Below, one piece after another: positions 50,495 to 60,129 of a stretch of 64,000 nt of DNA (the first letter of the stretch is position 1; every line of letters starts with the position of its first letter). Made by a program: the position numbers and the translations under genes. The DNA is taken from assembly GCA_963693305.1 (NCBI GenBank), contig OY855906.1, forward strand, positions 20,053,661-20,117,660, in the 5' to 3' direction. The DNA comes from Meandrina meandrites. Lineage: Eukaryota > Cnidaria > Anthozoa > Scleractinia > Meandrinidae. A model generated the notes under the pieces. It did no database searches and had not been told where the DNA came from. It worked only from the letters and a program-made list of their open reading frames with translations.

Positions 50495-50803
50495 ATGTCT
50501 CAAGAGAATGTACTCGCTAACGCTCCCAGCATTGTGCGTTACGTTGATTATAGAGTGAACATCCCTGAAGAACAGAGAGAAAAGTTGCTTTCAGCCATTT
50601 GTGATAGGGAAGCTGTATCAATAAGATTCCGACATGAGGATCTTTCTGTAGGTAATGATCTCATCTCTTTAACTGAACAACAGTTCAAAATAATCACAAT
50701 CGCTTTTGAGAAAGGAAGGGAAATGATAAATATGAGTAAGGATCAGGTACAGAAACACGGGGCTTTTATGGATGAGGATGATCTTATATTTTTACCAGTG
50801 TAA
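50495..50803 (+). CDS. Small element protein, tandem paralogue B
   Basis: 102 residues. Shares NAPSIVRYVDYRVNIPEEQRE with paralogue A and ends in FMDEDDLIFLPV, as does the element 1 pseudogene at 13893. A TTTAAAG box (50464-50470) lies 24 nt upstream. Confidence 0.65.
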   Translation: MSQENVLANAPSIVRYVDYRVNIPEEQREKLLSAICDREAVSIRFRHEDLSVGNDLISLTEQQFKIITIAFEKGREMINMSKDQVQKHGAFMDEDDLIFLPV

Positions 50804-50860
50804 ACTCTTAAGCTTAACTATCTAAACCTGTTTAAAGACATCTTCTGACATTACTAAAAC

Positions 50861-51313
50861 ATGTCAGAAGATGTTGAACAGATCACTAAGACCCCTGTTG
50901 AAAGTAACGTTAAAACAAAAGAGAAAGATCCCAAGAAGGTCGCCGCAGGAAAGAAACTCGCCGAGTATAACCGAAGGGCTAAGGAGGCGTTGAAAGAGAA
51001 GATGAAACGTGATGCTGAGAAGGCAACTGAACCTGAGGAGAGAGAGACAGGAGAGTCACAGAATAGTAAGACTCTCACAGCAGCAGAGGGTTGGATTCCT
51101 GAGATCTCTTTCACAACCGCGATCTCTCTTGTCGGTATCGGCTTGACCGCATTGAATATGTTTATTAGTTACAGAAAAGACACAAAGGTTGATCCTCCCT
51201 TAACGGAACCTCCCACTTACGATCGTCAGAGAGTACAACCTGTGATAGAAAGACCTCAACCACCTCCTGCGATAGAATCAAAGATTCCCGTACCGAAGAT
51301 GGGGATGCTATGA
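50861..51313 (+). CDS. Single-pass membrane protein with PPxY motif
   Basis: 150 residues, homologue of 14238-14681. Charged helix, one membrane segment around ISFTTAISLVGIGLTALNMF, then a tail with PPTY at 117-120 and further prolines (QPPPAIESK). TTTAAAG box at 50831-50837, 23 nt upstream. Confidence 0.75.
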   Translation: MSEDVEQITKTPVESNVKTKEKDPKKVAAGKKLAEYNRRAKEALKEKMKRDAEKATEPEERETGESQNSKTLTAAEGWIPEISFTTAISLVGIGLTALNMFISYRKDTKVDPPLTEPPTYDRQRVQPVIERPQPPPAIESKIPVPKMGML

Positions 51314-51342
51314 AGATTTAAAGATCTTCTCTCTCAAGATAA

Positions 51343-52320
51343 ATGTCGAAAGAGAAGATTTTCAAGACTATCTATGACGCCTCCGTTCTTATAGGTATCT
51401 CCTCAGGGTTCGGTTACTTCATCAATATGGATGACCCCTCAACAAGCATTACAGACTACCTTAAATGGGTAGCCATCCTCTCCAGTAGTATTTACTTAAA
51501 AGATTATATGCAGAGAGAAGAGATACTGAAGAGGATCGATTCCCTTAACTCGAAGAAGGATGATAACCTTAACTTAAAAAAAGACAATAAAAAGAATCTC
51601 GATCTTAAATTAAAGAGAATCGTAAACCTCGCCAATCCCGTCGGTGACAGAGACGCAGTCAACAAGAGTTACGTCGACGATAAGGTCATCAGGAAGGGAG
51701 ATCTCGATATGGGAGGGAATGAGATACATAACCTTAAGACCCCTGAACCCGAAGACGTCAATCACGCGGCTAATGTAAATTACGTAAACAGAACCGTTGA
51801 CAAAAACGAATCGATCACCCTGCGAAAGATTAGTGAGATGAGAACATACATCGATGAGTCTATTCCCAAAAAAGTCTTTTACAAAGGTTATCTTAAACAC
51901 GACAATGATAGCTTCATCAGATTCTTCGCAAACGGAACAGAGGATCATACTCGGTACACCAGACAGAGTGATCCCTCCGATTTTATCGTGAATGAGGAGG
52001 ACTATGAGAAAATAATAATCAAGAATCCTGGAGTCTACTCGATATCTCTGATCGACGGATTGAAGACTGAGTCAGAGGATGATAACGGAACTGTTCAGTT
52101 CATACTGAATCCCGCACCCTTTCTGAGTCTGAGCGATAATATTAACATCACGGTACCCAACACAGGCAAAGGTTGGAAAACGTATAATTTTATCTCCGTT
52201 TTAGATATTTACAAAGACACAAAACTGTCTATACAGACCTCAGATGCCAGAACCATATTTGACGGTTTGGGAGAGGGGTATAAAAAGTTCGGTATGATAC
52301 TTATAAATAAGATAGATTAA
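51343..52320 (+). CDS. Membrane-anchored fibre-like protein, short form
   Basis: 325 residues. The N-terminal anchor (1-57) and C-terminal head (from about 177, with NPGVYSISLIDGL) match the long element 1 form. The shaft is reduced to two fibre-type repeats (NPVGDRDAVNKSYVDD and DLDMGGNEIHNL) and lacks the roughly 190-residue beta-rich insert. TTTAAAG box at 51317-51323, 19 nt upstream. Length variation of this kind is typical of surface fibres. Confidence 0.75.
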   Translation: MSKEKIFKTIYDASVLIGISSGFGYFINMDDPSTSITDYLKWVAILSSSIYLKDYMQREEILKRIDSLNSKKDDNLNLKKDNKKNLDLKLKRIVNLANPVGDRDAVNKSYVDDKVIRKGDLDMGGNEIHNLKTPEPEDVNHAANVNYVNRTVDKNESITLRKISEMRTYIDESIPKKVFYKGYLKHDNDSFIRFFANGTEDHTRYTRQSDPSDFIVNEEDYEKIIIKNPGVYSISLIDGLKTESEDDNGTVQFILNPAPFLSLSDNINITVPNTGKGWKTYNFISVLDIYKDTKLSIQTSDARTIFDGLGEGYKKFGMILINKID

Positions 52321-52341
52321 AGATTTACTCCCCTATTTAAA

Positions 52342-52599
52342 ATGTTGGATAAAGTCGTGATGTGGAGAAGTCTATTTATCACAGGAATTCTTTTAGAAGC
52401 CATCATTTATTTAATGTCATCAAAAGAGAACTGCACCTGTGGAGTAAGGATACCTGAGGGAGGGGGAATGTGTGATTGCGGAGAGTATAACGGTCGTATG
52501 ACCATAAAGATTGACGGTAAGGATGAACTCAGAGAACGGGAGTTGAAGAGAATCGAAGAGGAGAAGAGTAAAGGAAATTCTTACGACACATTCTTGTAG
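52342..52599 (+). CDS. Small membrane protein with two CxC pairs, full length
   Basis: 85 residues: membrane helix, then CTC and CDC pairs around GVRIPEGGGM, and a charged C-terminal tail that is missing in element 1. ATTAAAG box at 52316-52322, 19 nt upstream, overlapping the fibre stop codon. Confidence 0.65.
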   Translation: MLDKVVMWRSLFITGILLEAIIYLMSSKENCTCGVRIPEGGGMCDCGEYNGRMTIKIDGKDELRERELKRIEEEKSKGNSYDTFL

Positions 52600-52631
52600 A
52601 TTTATTTAAAGATAATCTTCAAAGAGTAAAA

Positions 52632-52847
52632 ATGTCAGAGAATAAACTTGTGAAGACCGTCACTGATGCATCCGTTCTTATAGGTCTCTCCGCAGGAGTC
52701 GGATACATTGCGAAGAAGGCTATGAAAGAATCATTCATAAACGACCCATCATCCAGCATTGTCAACTACGGTAAATGGGTCGCTGTTTTGTCAGGAAGTA
52801 TGTACTTGAAAGATTATCTTGAGAAACAGAAGATTCTTCCATCTTAA
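52632..52847 (+). CDS. 71-aa membrane protein, paralogue of the fibre anchor
   Basis: Nearly identical to 16686-16901 in element 1. TTTAAAG box at 52605-52611, 20 nt upstream. Confidence 0.75.
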   Translation: MSENKLVKTVTDASVLIGLSAGVGYIAKKAMKESFINDPSSSIVNYGKWVAVLSGSMYLKDYLEKQKILPS

Positions 52848-52849
52848 TA

Positions 52850-52865
52850 AGATAAAGGTTTATCT
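52850..52865. other. Palindrome AGATAAA-GG-TTTATCT
   Basis: Counterpart of 16923-16940, before the 136-aa gene. Confidence 0.5.
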
Positions 52866-52880
52866 ATTTATTAATAATAA

Positions 52881-53291
52881 ATGGCGACCATTGCGTTAAT
52901 GATAGGTGGAGCAGTTTTGAACGCTACAGCGTTCGTCGGAGGATCGTATTTGGCAAAGTATCTGAGCGGATCGAATACGGACACAGAGAGAATTCGACAC
53001 GATAAGGCTTTAGAAAAGTATCAAAGAGATTACGCAGCTTACCAAGAGAAGAGACAGAGACTGTTAGATTGGTATAATCAGCAGAGAGATGAAGAGCATC
53101 ATGCTTCACAGAATCTCTCTAACACTGATGAGGCTTTCAAACTCTATAGTCAGACACATCCGGATTACTCTCTTCAAGAACCTCGACTCTCTGATTACTA
53201 CAGACCGAGTGATGATCAGAGAGTGGGTGAGATGGCCTACGTAGGTGGAGGGATGTTGGCTTTGGGTTACGTTGCTAGTAGATTATTTTAA
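52881..53291 (+). CDS. 136-aa two-pass membrane protein
   Basis: Homologue of 16955-17365 with few changes: two terminal hydrophobic segments around a charged RHDKALEKYQRDY helix. No TTTAAA box; the palindrome above is the conserved upstream feature. Confidence 0.7.
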   Translation: MATIALMIGGAVLNATAFVGGSYLAKYLSGSNTDTERIRHDKALEKYQRDYAAYQEKRQRLLDWYNQQRDEEHHASQNLSNTDEAFKLYSQTHPDYSLQEPRLSDYYRPSDDQRVGEMAYVGGGMLALGYVASRLF

Positions 53292-53324
53292 GTTTAAAGA
53301 TATCAAGCAAATAATAAGTTTAAA

Positions 53325-53351
53325 GATTCTTTACTTATCAAGTAAAGAATC
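53325..53351. promoter_or_regulatory. 10-bp hairpin abutting a start codon
   Basis: Same arms as element 1 (GATTCTTTAC / GTAAAGAATC) with loop TTATCAA. A TTTAAAG box at 53319-53325 overlaps its start. Confidence 0.6.
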
Positions 53352-54266
53352 ATGGAAGTTGACCCGACAGAGACTGACAGAGATAATCCTTTTGACCCGG
53401 TTGATCCCGGTGATGACGATGAGGGAGAATCGATACCGATGACCTCGACATCGAGAAGAGGTTACGACAATCCCAACTACCGAGAGGAGACCTCTTTTAT
53501 TGATAATTGGGATGAGAACACTCCTCTGATACGAAGAGAAGAGAGAAGAGATGACGCTTGGGAAAGAATCCGAGAGAAGTATTCAAAAGTTAATCCTGCC
53601 AACTCCTCTTTCACATCTGATATTGACGAGTATGATCGAGTGGTCGTAAGAATGAAAAGAAAGGGAGGTAAGAGTTACCCTCTTTTTAAACCGGATGGTG
53701 AACTTAACGAAAAATTACCGAAGACCATAAAAGAGAGTCTCGGTCCATCTGCGGAGAAAGTCATCGAGACTAACGAGAATGAGATAACGAGGCGAAGAGA
53801 GAAAGTCAAAGATCTCGAGTCCTCTCGTAAAGATGCAAGAGAGAATGAGAGAGAGAACATCGATCGTAACATTGAACAGCAGAGAGAAGAGATAGAGAAT
53901 CTGGAGAGAGATAATGAAGTGATAGAGGAGAGAATGTCACTCAGAGATAGAGTGAAGGCCATCTTTAAAAAGTACGGTTTCACAGTGTTCGCTGTTCTCT
54001 CTGCTGTGGGCGCAGTGATCGGTGTGATCGTATCTAATCTGAAGAGCGGTCTGTCAAAACTCGGTAAAGGAGTAGGTAAGGGTTTTAAAGCTATAGGAAA
54101 AAAACTGGGAGAGATACTTCCCGGAATGATCGGTGCGATAGCAAGTTTCATCTTTAAAACAGCGGGTGAGGCGATCGGTTTTCTTGCAAAGAATGCTTGG
54201 TTGTTGATAGTCGCCGTCGTTGTTTACTTTGTTGAGCAGGTTAAAAATAAGAAAAAGAGAAAGTAA
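53352..54266 (+). CDS. Membrane protein with endocytic-type motifs and amphipathic region
   Basis: 304 residues. NPF (12-14), NPNY (40-43) and E-NTP-LI (55-60) are all kept, although the neighbouring residues differ from element 1. The C-terminal membrane and amphipathic region is nearly identical to that of 17466-18377. Same speculative entry-related role. The next gene starts at the adjacent base. Confidence 0.75.
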   Translation: MEVDPTETDRDNPFDPVDPGDDDEGESIPMTSTSRRGYDNPNYREETSFIDNWDENTPLIRREERRDDAWERIREKYSKVNPANSSFTSDIDEYDRVVVRMKRKGGKSYPLFKPDGELNEKLPKTIKESLGPSAEKVIETNENEITRRREKVKDLESSRKDARENERENIDRNIEQQREEIENLERDNEVIEERMSLRDRVKAIFKKYGFTVFAVLSAVGAVIGVIVSNLKSGLSKLGKGVGKGFKAIGKKLGEILPGMIGAIASFIFKTAGEAIGFLAKNAWLLIVAVVVYFVEQVKNKKKRK

Positions 54267-54869
54267 ATGGTGAGTTACGAAGATATATACCCTCAGTTGC
54301 CTTCAACCGATAATACCCAAACCGGAGATAACTTCAGATTAAAACAGTGTGCAGATTGGCTTTCCCTTCTCGAGAAAGATCTACATGATTGTGAAAAAGT
54401 GTACAAAAAGTATAAGAGGGCAAGGAGTTATCTTTTCAATCTGTCTACAGGCAGTGGAAGTCTGTCTGTCGCTCTCTGCAGTGGAGGATTGGGAACGGGA
54501 CTTACCGGAGTCGGTATTCCCGTCTCTATCGCATTGGGAGCTGTCGGGGGTTTTTGTGCCTTAACGAGCGTAGCGACAGCGAGTCTTGCAAAGATCATCT
54601 CGAAGAAGGTGAGTAAGCATGAGAAGACCGTCTCTGTCTGTCAAGCGAAGATAAACACAGTGAAAGATGTAGTCTCTAAAGCGTTGACAGACAATAAGAT
54701 AAGCCATGAAGAGTTTCTTTTGGTTAAATCAGAGTGTGAAAAGTATTATGAGATGAAGAGATTGATAAGAGAAAAGAATAAAGATCAGCCACCGCCCCCG
54801 ATGGATTTAAAAAAGATGGAGGAAAATATTCGTGCAGAGATGTTAAAAAAACTCGCCCGGTCAGAGTAA
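54267..54869 (+). CDS. 200-aa membrane protein, abutting gene
   Basis: Homologue of 18378-18971. Gly/Ala-rich hydrophobic region, then KIISKKVSKHEKTVSVCQAK helix and a charged C-terminus. TTAAAAA at 54241-54247 lies 19 nt before the ATG, inside the upstream gene. Confidence 0.7.
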   Translation: MVSYEDIYPQLPSTDNTQTGDNFRLKQCADWLSLLEKDLHDCEKVYKKYKRARSYLFNLSTGSGSLSVALCSGGLGTGLTGVGIPVSIALGAVGGFCALTSVATASLAKIISKKVSKHEKTVSVCQAKINTVKDVVSKALTDNKISHEEFLLVKSECEKYYEMKRLIREKNKDQPPPPMDLKKMEENIRAEMLKKLARSE

Positions 54870-54959
54870 GTTGTAATTGTATGATAGTGATCGATGAGTC
54901 ATTTAGAGATCCTCCGTATAATCCTTACTTCGTTTAAAAACATGTGATTGATAAGTAAA

Positions 54960-56585
54960 ATGAGCAATCAAGACAGTAAGAAAGATGATAATAAGAAAGA
55001 TGATAAACCCAAACCCAAATCTCTATGGAACAGTTTTCTCGATCGATATCCAAATGCCGACCTGACTAAATTTAAACACGGCGTCGATAGTTATGATAAA
55101 GAACCCTTTGTAAGATTTGTCGGAAGAGACGGTTCAGAGTATGAAGTCTTTGATAAGAGTAAGTTTATGTACAGTCTGTACTTTCCCGACGAGATGAAAA
55201 AAGCGTTGGGTCTTCCAGAAGATTTTCCTTTAGAGTTGACACTTAATCCAAAACCCTCATTACCTATTCCCGCGATCGATTTTGGTGATAACCTTAACCT
55301 CAATCTGAGAGAACACCTCAGTAAACTACAGATCTTCGCAACACCCGCAGATTATTTCTCTGTACCCGTCAGAGACATATTTACGAATACGACGATTAAA
55401 CACACCTCTTCAAAAGAATCGCATGAGTGGTTGGCAGGACCGAATATGCGGTATTGGCCACAGCAGCTTAACTTTGCTGTCTGGTGTGCAACGACAGGTT
55501 GCGGGGTAAGTCAGCGTCTTCTATTAGAGGAGAAGATGGGGGGAATCGACGTGACTGACAGTGAACTCAAACTTCCTCCGCAGATACGAGCCGTTCTCTG
55601 GTTTCACGTATACTTCACAATTAGACGAATCCTGTTTCAGATGGGGGGAATACAGAGTTCGATCGCTTTACCCGGTGATCCACCCTTTAATGAAAAAGAT
55701 AACAGATATGATACTCCTTCTTATAAGAGAATCTGTAAAGAGTTTAATGTGTCGACTGATAGTGACTTTCGATGTCATAAAGGAGAGAATCACGGTTTGG
55801 GATCTGTTTACATTTGGGTCTCTTACGTTGGTCCGTCAAAGGCCGGCCATGAATCTTCCTATCCAGGATTTTTCAAATTCAGCGAAGAGGGAGGAGAGGG
55901 ATCGAAAGGTAATCTTCTGCAGTACATATTGAATGATGAGACAGAGAAGCAGTACGAATACTTTCTCACTCGTGTATCTAACGGATTGACAAACGCCGGT
56001 CAGGCGAGATTAAATCAATCGATCGAAGCTTTAGTCTACTGCGTATTGGGTGCGCAGGTGAACGTTCGAAGCAGCATTCTCGGAAACACCGGAAGTGCGC
56101 AGGAGGTTCGACAGGAGTTTCTCGTGTTATTGGAGGATGCTATTAAGCAGCCTGACATAAGTAAGAGTGTACAGAGATTTCAACTCGCTGTGCAGGAGGC
56201 TAAAGTCAAGCTCGATTTGGCTGTCTCTCCCGGTACGTGGTTGATGCCGTCGAGAATGGTGATCAATACAGAGAGCACGATAGGTTATAACAATAGACTG
56301 AAACGTGTTGAACCGACCATGAAATTGGGAGTGAATACAGATGTTAATTCGAAGAGCGTGCCGGTCGGTATAAAACATAACCTCAGAGAGAGTAAGGTTT
56401 TATTACCTCACACTTCAGTTGTGAAAGAGATGGTAATAAAGAAAGAGACGCCTAAACCTTCTGACTCAAGCGATTCTGATAAACCTCAACCTCCGCCGGC
56501 TAAGCCCGTTTCAACAAAACATGAGATTAATCTTGCAGCATTGACAATCGTTGCTGGCGGATTAGCTTGGTATATGTTTCGATGA
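54960..56585 (+). CDS. Conserved 541-aa protein with C-terminal membrane anchor
   Basis: Homologue of 19069-20685. The start is placed at the ATG at 54960, matching element 1, not at an in-frame TTG at 54948. Keeps FVGRDGSEYEVFDKSKFMYS, YWPQQLNFAVWCATTGCGVS and the C-terminal hydrophobic end. The linker before the anchor is longer and Ser/Asp/Pro-rich. TTTAAAAA at 54933-54940, 19 nt upstream. Confidence 0.75.
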   Translation: MSNQDSKKDDNKKDDKPKPKSLWNSFLDRYPNADLTKFKHGVDSYDKEPFVRFVGRDGSEYEVFDKSKFMYSLYFPDEMKKALGLPEDFPLELTLNPKPSLPIPAIDFGDNLNLNLREHLSKLQIFATPADYFSVPVRDIFTNTTIKHTSSKESHEWLAGPNMRYWPQQLNFAVWCATTGCGVSQRLLLEEKMGGIDVTDSELKLPPQIRAVLWFHVYFTIRRILFQMGGIQSSIALPGDPPFNEKDNRYDTPSYKRICKEFNVSTDSDFRCHKGENHGLGSVYIWVSYVGPSKAGHESSYPGFFKFSEEGGEGSKGNLLQYILNDETEKQYEYFLTRVSNGLTNAGQARLNQSIEALVYCVLGAQVNVRSSILGNTGSAQEVRQEFLVLLEDAIKQPDISKSVQRFQLAVQEAKVKLDLAVSPGTWLMPSRMVINTESTIGYNNRLKRVEPTMKLGVNTDVNSKSVPVGIKHNLRESKVLLPHTSVVKEMVIKKETPKPSDSSDSDKPQPPPAKPVSTKHEINLAALTIVAGGLAWYMFR

Positions 56586-56587
56586 AT

Positions 56588-56633
56588 AATCACATATCTT
56601 TGCAGATCTTTGATCTATACGAAGTATGTGATT
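56588..56633. other. AATCACATA ... TATGTGATT inverted repeat
   Basis: 9-bp arms, 28-nt spacer, just after the 541-aa gene. It is followed by the second hairpin below. Confidence 0.45.
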
Positions 56634-56651
56634 AGATGATCATTACACATG

Positions 56652-56676
56652 TTCATAACGTGATACGCGTTATGAA
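56652..56676. terminator. TTCATAACG-TGATACG-CGTTATGAA hairpin between convergent genes
   Basis: 9-bp arms and a 7-nt loop; positional counterpart of 20703-20731. Confidence 0.6.
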
Positions 56677-56707
56677 TACTAATGTTAACAGTCTTGTGAA
56701 TATTTAA

Positions 56708-57580
56708 TTACTTCGTTGCGTTACACTCTTTGCAAGGTTTATTCGTTCCGTGTTGACAGATTCCGCTACCTTTACACTCTTTACAGTATCTTTTATTCTT
56801 TCCGTGTTGACAGATGCCTTTTCCACCGCACTCTTTACATGTGTACTTTACTCGATTATGCTCGCAGATTCTGCTGCCTTTACACTCTTTACAATATTTT
56901 TTCAATCTTCCATGTGTACACCCCATACAGTCTTTACAACTATAGATAACTCGATCATGAGGGCAGATCTGTGATCCTTTACAATCTCTGCATTGATGTT
57001 TATTTTTTCCATGACTGCAGATCTGTGATCCTTTACAATCCTTACAGTAAGGTTTAAATTTGCCATGAGTACAGATCCTCCACCCACCACACTCTTTACA
57101 TTGGGGTTTATCTTTTCCGCGAGGGCATCTTGGAAAACCGTTGTATGGGATTATATTAGGATCACTGCAACGGATAGCTGTATTTTCGAAAGGTACACTC
57201 AGATCACTTTCAATCTCTCTAATAACGAATATAGGTTCACTCTTATCATTGGTGATCTCTTTTACCGTTTCTTTAGGTTTAATTGGTTTTGTCAAAGCTT
57301 CGATGAGTTCATATACTGCATTTTTAAAAAGATTAGGGTTCATTACACTCTTTACGGGTTCTACAACAAGATTCTTTATCTGCGTTATTCTTGATGGTGT
57401 GGGAATCGAGATATCGATCTCAGGTATGGGTTGATCATTCTTTGTGTTCTCTCCGAGGTCAACCAAATCACCCACCGGAGTTAGCACCTCGATAAGCTCA
57501 GCTTTACGCATTCTGTAATACCCTTTGATGCCTCGCTCTTTTGCGAGAGCCTTCAAATCTTTGACCTTAAGATTCTCCAT
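56708..57580 (-). CDS. SAP/Rho-N-like protein with Cys/His 18-residue repeats
   Basis: 290 residues. Residues 1-38 are identical to the polymerase N-terminus (TIR-encoded). A longer middle region follows (about 40-145) with no close match in element 1. About eight repeats (ICxHx7CxxC type) follow to the end, with one shortened unit. Expected zinc-binding; role unknown. The mirror GTTAAAG box is at 57604-57610. Confidence 0.75.
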   Translation of the reverse strand: MENLKVKDLKALAKERGIKGYYRMRKAELIEVLTPVGDLVDLGENTKNDQPIPEIDISIPTPSRITQIKNLVVEPVKSVMNPNLFKNAVYELIEALTKPIKPKETVKEITNDKSEPIFVIREIESDLSVPFENTAIRCSDPNIIPYNGFPRCPRGKDKPQCKECGGWRICTHGKFKPYCKDCKGSQICSHGKNKHQCRDCKGSQICPHDRVIYSCKDCMGCTHGRLKKYCKECKGSRICEHNRVKYTCKECGGKGICQHGKNKRYCKECKGSGICQHGTNKPCKECNATK

Positions 57581-57703
57581 TGATTATATTGAATGATTAA
57601 AATCTTTAACTCATTTTTCCTTTACATATTTTAAAGAAAAAAAATCTAAAAAAAATCAAATTAGAAAAATGAAATGTCCTGGCTCTCTCTTCCCCATGCT
57701 ACT
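57467..57703 (-). repeat. Element 2 right terminal inverted repeat
   Basis: Perfect reverse complement of 42047-42283. Confidence 0.92.
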
Positions 57704-57708
57704 GCTAA
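57704..57708. repeat. Target site duplication GCTAA, right
   Basis: Matches 42042-42046. Confidence 0.85.
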
Positions 57709-57810
57709 GAAGAAGGCATCCCAGCAGCAAAAAAGGGTCAGGAAGAAGGTGAGAGCAGCAAAACTGAATCATTTAAACTTATTGCATAGTTGTTGGTTTA
57801 ATATATAGTA
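57709..57810 (+). pseudogene. Mutator-like transposase, right part
   Basis: Reads KKASQQQKRVRKKVRAAK after the element, continuing the frame of the left flank; a basic C-terminal tail usual for that family. Confidence 0.5.
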
Positions 57811-57859
57811 AATATGTCACCCTTCACGCAAAAATGTAAACTAACAACTTTCCGTTTTG

Positions 57860-58130
57860 GAAGAGAATTCTGCTCCCAAGCCATTTGAAAAAAAGGTGTC
57901 TGTTCGAACAGCTTGGGTCATGTGTTGGAAAAAATTTTGAATACATTTAAACTGCCTATTCATCAGTTTGGTAGAAACGTCCAACCGTTTGAATGGCTTG
58001 GTCACCCATATGATAACAACACCCATCAGTTCAAGCCACTTGGTCACCCATTTTGATAAATACATTCATTTGTTCCAACAACTTGGTTACCCGTTTGGTC
58101 ACTGGAAACAGCCATCCCTTTGAACTACTT
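57860..58130. repeat. Diverged minisatellite-like stretch
   Basis: Repeated CTTGGTCACCC / TTTGAATGGCTTGG-type units spaced about 40 bp apart. Weakly conserved. Confidence 0.4.
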
Positions 58131-59924
58131 GAGTAATCCGCCAAACGCCCCAGAAAAAAATAAGTATCTAGGCATTACAATCAGGTGACCCCTACATTTT
58201 GATGACAGTTGGAGGGTTATAGAAAGCAAAATACAACTACATTTTACACGAGAGAGGTAGTGATTGTCATAACGAAAGAGACCTGGATAGTTTGACTCGA
58301 GCTGTTTTGGGGGCAAGATACAAGGAGCTGTACTTATGGATTCTTGATATGTAAAATTATTTGAGCTAGGGCCGGTTTCTTCACATACTCGAAAGGATTG
58401 TATATATAAACCCTGCCACTGTTTTTTATAATAATTCAGGTGTAAATGTGGTTACTGCAACAACCTTGCATTAGTTGGTTCATTCAAGTGCTACTGCTGC
58501 CAAGAAGTCACTAGTTCTTGCGCAAGGATGCTTTTTGATGGTTCAATTGAGAACAGTGACCAATAGACTTATCACGCTAACCACGTCGTTCTATTTTGAT
58601 GGCTTCCAAAACCTGAACACTGTTTCTTTTATTCCCAATCTACCTAACTGTTTTCTTTGCAGCAAAAAATAATTGCTTAGTAGTTCTCAGAATGGTACTG
58701 TAAATGCTTCTCTTATTTTAAAGAGTCTAGAAATCGTTTGCTCAATTTGTGGGGTAGGGGAGAATTAAGAGGTAATATTTCTACTACTTCAAAATGACAC
58801 AAAGAACTACATGTACTAATCCTTCTAAATTTGTCTATTTTAGGTTACTTAGAACTGTTACACAATGATTTACTGTGTTGACGTGCGTCGTATTTCACAA
58901 TCACGTATGTTTAGAGTTTCCTGTGCTTAGACCACAAAAGGTGAGCTTTTGTTAAGCCCATTATAAGGCCTTTTTGTTTATTTTCTATAGGCTTTTGTAC
59001 AGTTTTAGAGTCAAAGCAAAATCACGTAAAGCAGTTGGGAATAAACTTTGTGTTGTCAACATCTCTGTCTGTTTATGCTCATGTGTTTTCAAGCCTTGAC
59101 CTTCAGCTACATTATAATTAGTCGCAGCTGTGGTGGAACTAAAAGTTTTCCAAGCAGTGGAACAGTCAGGAAAGTGGTAAAGTTCTCCTTTAGCCCTGAA
59201 AGTTTGCTTGTTCTATTGCGAGCACATGGTATTCCACACAAAACGCAAGTACCATTTAATTACCACTGACAATGCCACACCATCCAAAGACTGGAAAGAT
59301 GGCCTCCAAACCACAGCAGATGCTTGTCCTCACCCATTTCCAGATTTGCCTCCCTGAAGAAATTCTGCGCTGGCTGCTGCAGGTTACAACACGCCAGAAA
59401 GTAGCAATGTTTCAGCCATGACGAGTGTACACAAAACTCTGTCTGATCTTTTTTGTGTAAATTGATGTTACTCAAATTTCTTTCTTTATGTATTGTAATG
59501 CTCATTAGCTGATTTTAAGATCTTTTTTTTTAGAGTGAAAACATTTTGTACCATTCGAGACTCACATTTATTCCTGTTAATTAATGAGCCAAGGAGAGAG
59601 AACAAACTTCAGTTTTTTTTTTAGTTAAAAGGTACAGAGTTGTGGCTTTCTGGAGTTGTTTGCTGCAGCCCAGTGCATAATGCAAAATATGGCACCCACA
59701 CTATGTTTGATCAAAGTACACAAAAAAGGTGGCTTCCAAACTGTTCAGGTTGGTGAGGTGACCAGCAGTAATACCATGGAGGAAGAAAGATTTAAACAGA
59801 AAGAAAAATATTCAAAGTAGGGGGACTAAAATTAAACAAAAAAATAAATCAACTTTGTTTAACAACGGTAGCACATTACAGTTTTGTGACTGACAAACCT
59901 GTGGCTCTCAAATTCCTGATAAAA
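58131..59924. other. No confident gene
   Basis: Short frames without recognised domains. Confidence 0.5.
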
Positions 59925-60118
59925 TTTGGAATTTAGAAGTGTTGGTTTTTGTGGAGGGAGGAAAACCGGAGAACCCAGAGAAAAACCCTCGGAGCAAGGA
60001 GTAGAACCAACAACAAACTCAACCCACATATGGCACCAGGTCCAGGATTTAAACCCAGGCCACACTGGTGGGAAGTGAGTGCTCTCACTACTGTGTCATC
60101 CATGCTCCCCCAAGTTCA
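59925..60118 (-). mobile_element. tRNA-derived SINE
   Basis: The reverse strand begins with a tRNA-like head: an A-box-like CAGTAGTGAGAGCAC followed by a B-box-like GGGTTTAAATCCT. It then continues into a tail containing CCATATGTGGGTTGAG and ends in GGTTTTCCTCCCTCC. The arrangement is typical of a tRNA-related SINE common in marine invertebrates. Confidence 0.6.
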
Positions 60119-60129
60119 AGGTTGTGGAG

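Larger units (their letters stand above)
42047..57703. mobile_element. Element 2: Polinton/Maverick (adintovirus-like) integrated element
   Basis: 15,657 bp with TIRs starting AGTAGCATGG and a 5-bp GCTAA target duplication. Same gene order as element 1, but different TIR sequence and insertion site, so the two are independent insertions of related lineages and not a tandem duplication. The integrase is intact; the polymerase is frameshifted. The Mutator-like flank reads through the insertion site (GIRKA then KKASQQQKRVRKK) once one duplication is removed. Confidence 0.9.

Noticed and set aside
54948..54959. Upstream TTG start for the 541-aa gene
   Set aside because: The ATG at 54960 matches element 1 and keeps the 19-nt spacing to the TTTAAAAA box.
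6032..57703. Tandem or segmental duplication of one element
   Set aside because: Different TIR sequences, different target duplications and different flanking genes show two insertions.
59925..60118. Functional tRNA gene
   Set aside because: A- and B-box-like sequences are present but the cloverleaf is degenerate and a SINE body follows.
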